Origin: Acinetobacter bohemicus ANC 3994
Lineage (GTDB): Bacteria > Pseudomonadota > Gammaproteobacteria > Pseudomonadales > Moraxellaceae
Assembly: GCF_000367925.1 (NCBI RefSeq)
Contig: NZ_KB849164.1
Span: 412,349 to 476,348, forward strand
Length of the DNA: 64,000 nt
Direction: 5' to 3'
Under the pieces are notes generated by a model. It had not been told where the DNA came from. It did not search any database and saw nothing but the letters and a program-made list of their open reading frames with translations. Each line of letters starts with the position of its first letter. The first letter of the stretch is position 1. A program made the translations under genes and the position numbers. Shown one piece after another: positions 1 to 7,645 of the stretch.

Positions 1-16
1 CATTGGATTATTTTCC

Positions 17-1042
17 ATGTCCGATTGGCCGCCAAAACCAGAAAATGACATTCAGAATACACAACATAATACGCAAAATATAACTGGCAAAGAATGGCAT
101 ATTTTAGAGAAAGCCGTTTTAGCTTCGGTAGAAGAACAGCGCCGTGCGCGTCGTTGGGGAATCTTTTTTAAATGTCTCACTTTTGCTTATATCCTTTTTG
201 TTTTAGTGTTAATGGGGAAAAGTTGTAGCACATCAACCACAGATCCTACCGCAACCACAAGTTCGCATATTGCGGTGGTTGATATTATTGGCACAATTGC
301 TGCAGACAAACAAAGTGTAAATAGTGCGGATACGGTAAAAGCATTAAAGAAAGCTTTTGAAAGTAAACAAAGCCAAGCGGTGGTTTTAAATATTAACTCA
401 CCAGGTGGTTCACCAGTGCAGTCTGATGAAATTTGGCAAGAAATTCAATATTTGAAAAAGGCCCATACTGGTAAAAAGTTGTATGCCGTGATTGGTGATA
501 CAGGCGCTTCAGGGGCGTATTACATTGCATCTGCTGCGGATGAAATTATTGTTAATCCATCCAGTCTTGTTGGGTCGATTGGTGTCATTATGCCGAACTA
601 CGGTGTGACGGGCTTAATGCAAAAGTTAGGCGTTGAAGACCGTACCATGACTTCTGGTGAGAACAAGGCATTACTTTCAATGACCCAGCCTGTAGATGGC
701 GCACAAAAAGCACATGTACAAGGTGTACTGGATAATGTGCATGATCACTTTATCAATGCAGTTAAACAAGGTCGCGGTAATAAGTTGAAATCACAAGATC
801 CAGCAATCTTCTCAGGTTTGTTCTGGACAGGTGATCAAGCCGTAAAATTGGGTATTGCAGATCGTACCGGTAGTTTAAATACGCTGAAACGTGAACTCAA
901 AATTGATAAAGCTGTGAACTACACTATTGAATACAGTCCTTTTGATTCGGTACTTGGACGTATCGGAAGTTCGATTGGTCAGGGTTTTGCGAGTTCACTT
1001 TCGCAGCAAGTTCAATCTGAACAAACGACAAAATTACAATGA
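17..1042 (+). CDS. sppA: S49 family signal peptide peptidase (SppA/SohB type)
   Basis: A 341-aa membrane-anchored serine protease expected to cut left-over signal peptides in the inner membrane. A charged N-terminal segment (to about residue 48) precedes one transmembrane helix (about 49-67), followed by a single periplasmic ClpP-fold protease domain. The Ser-Lys dyad of the S49 family can be placed at Ser165 (in GDTGASGAYY) and Lys217 (in SGENKALL). The length fits the short single-domain SppA form rather than the tandem-domain E. coli SppA of about 618 aa. The next gene overlaps its end by 4 bp (ATGA), so the two are probably co-transcribed. The choice between sppA and sohB as a name is uncertain; the family call is firm. 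Confidence 0.88.
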   Translation: MSDWPPKPENDIQNTQHNTQNITGKEWHILEKAVLASVEEQRRARRWGIFFKCLTFAYILFVLVLMGKSCSTSTTDPTATTSSHIAVVDIIGTIAADKQSVNSADTVKALKKAFESKQSQAVVLNINSPGGSPVQSDEIWQEIQYLKKAHTGKKLYAVIGDTGASGAYYIASAADEIIVNPSSLVGSIGVIMPNYGVTGLMQKLGVEDRTMTSGENKALLSMTQPVDGAQKAHVQGVLDNVHDHFINAVKQGRGNKLKSQDPAIFSGLFWTGDQAVKLGIADRTGSLNTLKRELKIDKAVNYTIEYSPFDSVLGRIGSSIGQGFASSLSQQVQSEQTTKLQ

Positions 1043-1842
1043 AACCACTGATTCATTTTGCGCACGCCAATGGCGTGCCATCTCAGGTTTATCAAAAGCT
1101 ATTTGATTTACTTAAAGATGAATATGAGGTTATTTATGTGCCATTGCTTGGAACAGATAAGCGTTACCCCATTGATAATCATTGGGAGAGCTTAACCAAC
1201 CAAGTGATTGACAGTATTGTCCGTCAAGCGAAGGGTAGACCTGTCATTGGTTTAGGTCACTCTTTGGGTTCAGTGCTGACCTTTCAGGCAGCTTTAAAGC
1301 GTCCTGAGCTATTTTCACAAGTGATTATGCTTGATCCACCTTTAATTATGGGGAAAGACGGTTTTGCATTGCATGTTGCGAAACTGTTGAAACTCAAAGC
1401 GGTGGATCGAATGTCACCTGCGGCACTGTCATTGCGTCGTCGTGATCATTGGGATAGTCGTGAGCAAGCAGCTGAATTGCTTCGTCCGAAAGGTTTTTAT
1501 AAAGACTTTGATGCCGACTGTTTTCAAGCCTATATCGATTATGCTTTAACCGAAGATAAAGTTCGCGGTGGTGTTGAACTCACTATTCCAAAAATGGATG
1601 AAGTGAAGGTTTTTAGAACCAATCCATCACTGTGGTGGTTGCCTCGGAAAAAAATTCATCTGCCAATACATCTGGTGGTTGCAGAGCAAAGTCCATTTTT
1701 ACCGCGCCGTTTTCCACAGATGGTGAAAAAGAAATTCGGCGTGCCTTTTAGCATTACCGCAGGTGGACATATGTTCCCACTGGAGCATCCAGTTGAAGTG
1801 GTTAAATTGGTCAAAGAGCTGATTCAGCAACAAGCTCAATAA
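1039..1842 (+). CDS. alpha/beta hydrolase
   Basis: A 267-aa alpha/beta-hydrolase-fold protein without signal peptide. The nucleophile elbow GHSLGS is at about residues 73-78 (Ser75), and a late His lies in GGHMFPLEHP near residue 244, as expected for the catalytic His. An early HANG motif (residues 9-12) could form the oxyanion hole. The start codon overlaps the stop of the S49 peptidase gene, suggesting translational coupling. The substrate cannot be read from sequence; esterase or thioesterase activity is a guess from the fold. A strong hairpin terminator follows. Confidence 0.8.
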   Translation: MKPLIHFAHANGVPSQVYQKLFDLLKDEYEVIYVPLLGTDKRYPIDNHWESLTNQVIDSIVRQAKGRPVIGLGHSLGSVLTFQAALKRPELFSQVIMLDPPLIMGKDGFALHVAKLLKLKAVDRMSPAALSLRRRDHWDSREQAAELLRPKGFYKDFDADCFQAYIDYALTEDKVRGGVELTIPKMDEVKVFRTNPSLWWLPRKKIHLPIHLVVAEQSPFLPRRFPQMVKKKFGVPFSITAGGHMFPLEHPVEVVKLVKELIQQQAQ

Positions 1843-1867
1843 TGGCTATATCCATATTAAGCTTAAT

Positions 1868-1895
1868 AAAAAACGCATCCGAGGATGCGTTTTTT
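1868..1895. terminator. Bidirectional rho-independent terminator
   Basis: An A-run, the inverted repeat CGCATC-cgag-GATGCG and a T-run form a symmetrical hairpin between two convergent genes. It can end both the alpha/beta hydrolase transcript (plus) and the purM-purN transcript (minus). Confidence 0.85.
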
Positions 1896-1910
1896 AAATC
1901 TTTAAATTTA

Positions 1911-2540
1911 TTAGAACTTGGCAAATTGCACAGGTTCATACAGGACTTGACCACGATACAACACAGCCTGTTCAGTATGCTGAATTGCACCTGTACAAAT
2001 CCATTCCACCACTTGCGGGTAAATGACATGTTCAAGCACATGGACTCGGCTCGCCAATGAACTGGCATTATCATGCACATTCACTTTCAGCACGCCTTGC
2101 GCTAAAGCCTGACCTGCATCTAGTTCTGCCGTTACATAGTGAACGGTACAACCGTGAAAGACATCGCCTGTGTTTAGTACGCGCTGATGGGTATGCATAC
2201 CTTTATAATGAGGCAATAGAGAAGGGTGGATATTGACCATTTTCCCTTCCCATGCTTGCACAAACTTGACACTTAAAATACGCATAAAGCCAGCAAGAAC
2301 CACTAAATCAACATCCCAATCGAGCAATTGTTGATGCATCACATCATCAAATGCTTCACGGTTGGGATATTGTTTATGTTCAATTACCGCAGTGGCAATA
2401 CCTGCCTTTTGAGCACGTTCTAGAGCATATGCTTCAGGCTTATTGGAAATAACCCCAACAATTTGCCCTGATAGATTGGCATCAATCAAAGCTTGTAAGT
2501 TACTTCCACTGCCTGAAACAAGGACCGCAATTTTGATCAT
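1911..2540 (-). CDS. purN: Phosphoribosylglycinamide formyltransferase (GART)
   Basis: A 209-aa folate-dependent GAR transformylase, third step of IMP synthesis, which transfers formyl from 10-formyl-THF to GAR. The N-terminal SGSGSNLQA loop binds substrate phosphate. The active site is visible as NIHPSLLPHYKG (catalytic Asn and His) and the Asp of AELDAGQ. I place the start at the ATG at 2540, one base after the purM stop; a TTG three codons upstream would overlap purM. The tight spacing shows a purM-purN operon, as in many gammaproteobacteria. The length matches the family (about 210 aa). Confidence 0.95.
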   Translation of the reverse strand: MIKIAVLVSGSGSNLQALIDANLSGQIVGVISNKPEAYALERAQKAGIATAVIEHKQYPNREAFDDVMHQQLLDWDVDLVVLAGFMRILSVKFVQAWEGKMVNIHPSLLPHYKGMHTHQRVLNTGDVFHGCTVHYVTAELDAGQALAQGVLKVNVHDNASSLASRVHVLEHVIYPQVVEWICTGAIQHTEQAVLYRGQVLYEPVQFAKF

Positions 2541-2541
2541 G

Positions 2542-3609
2542 TTATGCAAAGATTACGCGAATCTTTTCATCAGCACCGGCAACAGATTCAGCATTGTCGA
2601 CAATGTGACCCATATTCCATGCTTTTTCGTCAAGGCTGGTCAATAATTCAACTGTTTTATCAGCATCTGCTGCATCAACAGCAATTACCATGCCTACGCC
2701 ACAGTTAAATGTGCGATACATTTCGTGCTGTTCAACACCACCTTCACGTTGAAGAAGTTTGAACAGTTCTGGCCATTCCCAAGAAGACTCATTAACAATC
2801 GCTTGAGCGCCATTTGGAAGTACACGAGGTAAGTTACCCGGTAAACCACCACCTGTGATGTGCGCCATGGCATGCACGTCAACTTCTTTGCAAAGTTGCA
2901 ATAATGATTTAACGTAAATACGTGTTGGTTCCATTGCCACATCGGCAAGTGGGCGACCATCTACGATTTGGTTTAAATCAACGTTTTTAACGTCTAAAAT
3001 TTTACGCAGTAAAGAGTAACCGTTTGAGTGAGCACCGCTTGACGCGACACCAATCAATACATCACCAGATTTTACTTTGCTGCCATCAATAATTTTGCTT
3101 TGCTCAACTACGCCTACACAGAAACCTGCAAGGTCATAATCTTCACCTTCATACATACCTGGCATTTCAGCAGTTTCACCGCCAACTAATGCACAGCCTG
3201 CAAGTTCACAACCAGCGCCAATACCTGTTACTACATTGGCAGCAACATCGACATTTAAGTGACCAGTCGCATAGTAGTCAAGGAAGAATAATGGTTCAGC
3301 ACCACAGACAAGAAGGTCGTTTACGCACATTGCAACCAAGTCTTGACCAATAGTGTCATGACGGTTCAAATTGAGTGCTAAACGTAATTTTGTACCAACA
3401 CCATCTGTGCCAGATACGAGAACAGGTTCTTCATAACCTTTAGGGATTTTACAAAGAGCGCCGAAGCCGCCTAATCCGCCCATCACTTCAGGACGTGCAG
3501 TGCGCTTAGCGACTGATTTGATTCGGTCGACTAGTGCGTCTCCCGCTTCAATGTCGACACCCGCATCTTTATAGCTTAAACCAGTGTTTGGGGAAGTTGA
3601 GTTGCTCAT
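2542..3609 (-). CDS. purM: Phosphoribosylformylglycinamidine cyclo-ligase (AIR synthetase)
   Basis: A 355-aa cytoplasmic enzyme that closes the imidazole ring, converting FGAM to AIR with ATP in purine synthesis. Family signatures include the glycine-rich VSGTDGVGTKL near the N-terminus, GGETAEMPGMY in the middle and HITGGGLPGNLPR in the C-terminal domain. It is the first gene of a two-gene operon with purN. The 134-bp gap to the divergent AI-2E permease gene carries both promoters. Length is typical (about 345-355 aa). Confidence 0.96.
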   Translation of the reverse strand: MSNSTSPNTGLSYKDAGVDIEAGDALVDRIKSVAKRTARPEVMGGLGGFGALCKIPKGYEEPVLVSGTDGVGTKLRLALNLNRHDTIGQDLVAMCVNDLLVCGAEPLFFLDYYATGHLNVDVAANVVTGIGAGCELAGCALVGGETAEMPGMYEGEDYDLAGFCVGVVEQSKIIDGSKVKSGDVLIGVASSGAHSNGYSLLRKILDVKNVDLNQIVDGRPLADVAMEPTRIYVKSLLQLCKEVDVHAMAHITGGGLPGNLPRVLPNGAQAIVNESSWEWPELFKLLQREGGVEQHEMYRTFNCGVGMVIAVDAADADKTVELLTSLDEKAWNMGHIVDNAESVAGADEKIRVIFA

Positions 3610-3743
3610 ATTGAAGTCTCCGCATTCGCGCCGCGATTATACCCGAATATACGAAACTCTTATGTTATTTATGCGCCAAAATGCTATCTTTATTCAAATA
3701 TTTTACTTTCTATAACGAATAAACCAAAAAAAGGCTCGAATCT

Positions 3744-4964
3744 ATGGTTGATCGCACCTTACGTCGTATTTTTATACTCTCAGGGATTGCACTCATCCTT
3801 TGGGTTTTGTATTTGCTTAAGCCTGTGGTATTGCCTTTTATAGCAGCATTTTTAGTTGCTTATTTATTTAGTCCGTTGGTGGATAAGCTTCATCGAATAG
3901 GTTTGCCGCGCTGGCTATCTATTGGCATTGTTTTTATCGGGATTGGTGTGATTGTCACGTTGGCAATTTGGTATGTCGTTCCACTGGTTTGGCAACAGCT
4001 GATTTATGCACGAGACAGTATTCCCGCCGGTATTCATTGGTTGAATTACACCTTTTTACCGTGGGTGTCGCAGACCTTTAATGTCGAAGCAATGGAAATT
4101 GATACTGAACAGATATCCAAGGTTGTCATGGAATATATTCAGACCAATTATAGTGCCGACAGCATTCAGAGTGTGGTGTTGCGTGTTGCACAATCGGGCT
4201 TGAACTTTATTCAAATTGGCGGTGTCGTTGTTTTAATTCCGATTATTGCCTTTTATTTCCTGCTAGATTGGGATCGGATGCTTGAAAGTTTACGTCGCCT
4301 GATTCCTCGTCATTATGAAAAAACCACATTAGGTATTGTGGGCGAATGTCATAATGTATTGGGTGCATTTGTGAAGGGACAATTTTTGGTCATGTTCCTG
4401 TTAGGTGTGGTTTATGCTGTCGGTTTACAACTGATTGGTTTAGAAGTTGGCTTGATTATAGGCATGGTTGCAGGCTTGGCCAGCATTATTCCTTATCTAG
4501 GCTTTGGCGTGGGTATTATTGCCGCAGTGATTGCAACGCTTTTCCAGTTCGGAATTGATTGGACACATTTGGCACTGGTGATTATTGTCTTTATGATTGG
4601 ACAAGCCATTGAAGGTTATATCCTTCAACCTTTCCTATTGGGCGATAAAATTGGTTTATCACCTGTTGCTGTTGTTTTTGCCGTGTTAGCAGGGGCGCAA
4701 CTTGCAGGTTTCCTTGGTATGTTGATTGCTTTGCCTGTTGCAGCTGTGATTGTGGTTTTACTTAGACATGCACGTGAGTGTTATGAAAAAAGCCGATTGT
4801 ATGACTTATCCGCTGTGGTGATACAGGGTTCTTCATCAGGTGCAATGAGTCTGCAAACTGGGCAAATAGAAGTAGATGTTGAAATTCAATCTGAAGCACT
4901 AGAAAGTCAGCAAGGTGCTGAAAAATCGAGTAAGATTGAACCATTAGACAATAAAGAATCCTAA
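3744..4964 (+). CDS. AI-2E family transporter (PerM-like permease)
   Basis: A 406-aa polytopic inner-membrane protein with about seven to eight hydrophobic segments: two near residues 8-45, one near 57-85, one near 150-175, and a cluster at about 210-345. The hydrophilic acidic tail (after about residue 355) is cytoplasmic in related proteins. It belongs to the UPF0118/AI-2E exporter family; members carry quorum-signal or ions in some bacteria, but the substrate here cannot be inferred. It lies 15 bp upstream of hda, a pairing I know from other gammaproteobacteria next to purM. Confidence 0.85.
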   Translation: MVDRTLRRIFILSGIALILWVLYLLKPVVLPFIAAFLVAYLFSPLVDKLHRIGLPRWLSIGIVFIGIGVIVTLAIWYVVPLVWQQLIYARDSIPAGIHWLNYTFLPWVSQTFNVEAMEIDTEQISKVVMEYIQTNYSADSIQSVVLRVAQSGLNFIQIGGVVVLIPIIAFYFLLDWDRMLESLRRLIPRHYEKTTLGIVGECHNVLGAFVKGQFLVMFLLGVVYAVGLQLIGLEVGLIIGMVAGLASIIPYLGFGVGIIAAVIATLFQFGIDWTHLALVIIVFMIGQAIEGYILQPFLLGDKIGLSPVAVVFAVLAGAQLAGFLGMLIALPVAAVIVVLLRHARECYEKSRLYDLSAVVIQGSSSGAMSLQTGQIEVDVEIQSEALESQQGAEKSSKIEPLDNKES

Positions 4965-4979
4965 GGTCAAAACACAGAT

Positions 4980-5684
4980 ATGCGTCAGTTGCAGTTAGAT
5001 ATAGAGCCTCAACTCGATGCCCGAATCAGTGATTTTTCGGGTCCAAGTTGGGGGCATGTTATTGATGCAGTTCGACAACTTCATGCTGGTTTAATGAATC
5101 GTTTTTATGTGTATGGTGGTGCAGGTTCGGGTAAGAGCCACTTACTTTCTGCCATTTGTGACTCTTATTTAGATGTTGGCAAATCTGCAATTCAAGTTTC
5201 ATTACTTGAATTACTCGATGCACCGACTGAAGCGATCACATCATTAGACCGCTATGACCTTGTGGCATTGGATGACATTGAAGCGATTAGTGGCGTTCCA
5301 CATTGGCAAAAAGCAGTTTTTCATTTAATTAATTATAATAATGAGGGTGGCGGGCAGTTGGTTTTCTCTTCCCGTATTGCACCGATTGAATTAAGACTGG
5401 AACTTCCAGATTTACAATCACGTTTAACCCAAGCTGTCAGTGTAAAAGTGCCAACCGGCAGTTTATATGCAGATCGCTATGCGCTCGTGACATCGGTATT
5501 AACACGTCGTGGAATTCATATTGATCAACAAGTGATAGACTATTTGCTCATGCAAGGACCGCATCAAACGTCTGTTTTATTACAAACCTTAGAGCAATTG
5601 ATTCAGTTGTTAAAAGGCGAAAAAATTAAAATTAGTCATGCTAATTTAAGACAAATCTATGCCTTAATTGATGAATATCGGTAA
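4980..5684 (+). CDS. hda: DnaA regulatory inactivator Hda
   Basis: A 234-aa AAA+ protein homologous to DnaA domain III. With the DNA-loaded beta clamp, Hda stimulates hydrolysis of DnaA-ATP and so prevents re-initiation of replication. The N-terminal QLQLDI (residues 3-8) is the clamp-binding motif. Walker A is GGAGSGKS (46-53) and Walker B is LVALDDI (94-100). The DnaA DNA-binding domain IV is absent, which separates Hda from DnaA. It is in an operon-like order with the AI-2E permease 15 bp upstream. No clear terminator follows. Confidence 0.9.
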   Translation: MRQLQLDIEPQLDARISDFSGPSWGHVIDAVRQLHAGLMNRFYVYGGAGSGKSHLLSAICDSYLDVGKSAIQVSLLELLDAPTEAITSLDRYDLVALDDIEAISGVPHWQKAVFHLINYNNEGGGQLVFSSRIAPIELRLELPDLQSRLTQAVSVKVPTGSLYADRYALVTSVLTRRGIHIDQQVIDYLLMQGPHQTSVLLQTLEQLIQLLKGEKIKISHANLRQIYALIDEYR

Positions 5685-5803
5685 ACAATAAAAAATCTTG
5701 AGAAATTATTAAAGCTGTGACAAAGTACAGCAAAATAGTTCGATGTTGCAGGGAATTTGCAGCTAAAGAATAAAAATATATAAAAGAACACAAGGAGAAA
5801 GAT

Positions 5804-7642
5804 ATGCTCAAACGGAGCATAGGCATAGGCATGTTATGCGTTGCAGGACATGCTTATAGCGGCGAAATTAAAGTTACTACAATTGAGGATGTTTCTAAAG
5901 ATGACACGGAGTGTTCTCTTCGTGAAGCCATTGAATATGTCAATAAAGACTTCGTGGATAGTGGTTATCAGGGGTGTGTGGGGCGTATAAAAGACACGGA
6001 CTCAACCATATTATTAGAGAGTAAATTAACCTATAAATTAAACACACATATTAAAATTTCAGTACCGCTCAATTTAAGGACACTTTATAACGAGACAACA
6101 GGTTTTGATAAGCCTGCTGCTGGTATTAATAATGCCATGATAAAAATGTTGGGTAAGGACAATATTTTCGTTATCGATGATACAAAAAAAGAAGTCTTCG
6201 CGATAAAAATGACTGAATTGACACTTCAAGGATGTAATCAGTCTGTATGTGCCGACCAAGGTGGCTTGATTTATAATAATGAATTTCTGACTTTAGAATA
6301 TGTAAAATTATCGGGTGGTAGCGCAAGACAAGGTGGTGCGATTTATAACGTTGCTGTGCCTGTGGGGCAAGATGCTAAAGAACGCAGTCTTGTGAATATT
6401 AAGTATAGTTTATTTGAAAAAAATACAGCAGTTGAAGGGGCTATTCTTTATAGTCAGGTTCCGCAATTTAGAATATCAAACTCAGTTTTTCGTGAAAATG
6501 AGACGACATTAGCGAAGGGTGCAAATATATATTCTGCTGCATCTTTAGATGATGCTGCAATTGCTGCTTTCCCATTAATGACTTCTGGTGTTATTAATAG
6601 TACTTTTTATAAAAATAAAGGTTTTATCATTAATGTCCGTGATGGCATTGGTTTAAATAATTTAACTGTTATTGGTAACTCGGCAGGCTTGCAATTTAAT
6701 GCGCCGTTAAAAAAAGCATATCTTGCTAACAGTATTATCTTGGGTAATCCATATCCAATCACAGAAGATAACAATTGTGATTTTAAGGCTGGGGATAATA
6801 GTTTTATCCAAAATAATCTTGTTACAGATAGCTGTAACTCTGGTGATAGCAACTATCCAAATGATATTTGGCAAGGGACGGAGCTTATTGCTGGCAATGA
6901 TTTAGAAGGTAAATGTAAGACTTTAACTGAAGATCCAAATGCGCTGTTGTGTCCTTATATTCAACCTGATAGTGCTTTTTTAGGATATTTCCGACCACGA
7001 ATCGTGATGAGTTATAAAACCTTATTTGACAGCTTAATTGTTAACAAAGGTAAATTACAGCTTGATTCAACTGCAAAAATCGTGACTTGTGAAACGTCTG
7101 ATCAACGTGACAATATACGAGATGATGATCAGCATACTTGTGACCGTGGGGCAATCGAAATTATTGTGCCGAATACGAGCCTAGTGGGTCAGGATTTAAT
7201 TCTTGGTGGTATTGCCAAAATCAATATTGCCGACAAACTCGGAGATAGTGATTTAATTCCGAAAGAAGAATGTGAAGCACTAAAAGATAAATTAGATGAA
7301 AAAGCATTAGGTGAGTCATGGCAGGCTGGCTGTATGCAAGTGATACAGGTCAAGACCCCATCAAAAGGTAAACTCACCATTGATGAAGCAGGAAATTTAG
7401 TCTATACCCCACAAGGTTCGTGGGCGGGTGCAGATATTTTTAAAATTCGCTTAGTGACGTCAACCACGCGTTTTCATAAAACTAATCCATACCTTGAAAT
7501 TAATGTACAAATTGTACAGCAACCCCAAAATGATATGGAAAGCAGCAAAGTGAGTACATCAGGTGGGTCATTTGGATTTTTCAGTCTATTTACAATATTA
7601 GGTCTTGTTGGACTGCGCCGATATAAAAATAAGCAAGGATGA
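5804..7642 (+). CDS. CSLREA-motif exported protein with GlyGly-CTERM tail (rhombotarget A-like)
   Basis: A 612-aa exported protein. A short signal peptide (residues 1-20) precedes the CSLREA motif at 37-42, which begins a Cys-containing N-terminal module. A repetitive beta-rich region follows with GG-AIYN type turns (for example QGGAIYN near residue 177), typical of right-handed beta-helix surface proteins. Near 520-570 there is a beta-sandwich-like segment (GKLTIDEAGNLVYTPQG). The last 30 residues are a Ser/Gly-rich linker (STSGGS), a hydrophobic helix and a basic end (LRRYKNKQ), the GlyGly-CTERM signal cut by rhombosortase, a rhomboid-family intramembrane protease. It resembles the Acinetobacter family called rhombotarget A, but I could not run a search. 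The RBS AAGGAG sits 7 nt before the ATG. The next gene starts 3 bp after its stop and is a paralogue. Cellular function is unknown. Confidence 0.75.
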   Translation: MLKRSIGIGMLCVAGHAYSGEIKVTTIEDVSKDDTECSLREAIEYVNKDFVDSGYQGCVGRIKDTDSTILLESKLTYKLNTHIKISVPLNLRTLYNETTGFDKPAAGINNAMIKMLGKDNIFVIDDTKKEVFAIKMTELTLQGCNQSVCADQGGLIYNNEFLTLEYVKLSGGSARQGGAIYNVAVPVGQDAKERSLVNIKYSLFEKNTAVEGAILYSQVPQFRISNSVFRENETTLAKGANIYSAASLDDAAIAAFPLMTSGVINSTFYKNKGFIINVRDGIGLNNLTVIGNSAGLQFNAPLKKAYLANSIILGNPYPITEDNNCDFKAGDNSFIQNNLVTDSCNSGDSNYPNDIWQGTELIAGNDLEGKCKTLTEDPNALLCPYIQPDSAFLGYFRPRIVMSYKTLFDSLIVNKGKLQLDSTAKIVTCETSDQRDNIRDDDQHTCDRGAIEIIVPNTSLVGQDLILGGIAKINIADKLGDSDLIPKEECEALKDKLDEKALGESWQAGCMQVIQVKTPSKGKLTIDEAGNLVYTPQGSWAGADIFKIRLVTSTTRFHKTNPYLEINVQIVQQPQNDMESSKVSTSGGSFGFFSLFTILGLVGLRRYKNKQG

Positions 7643-7645
7643 CCG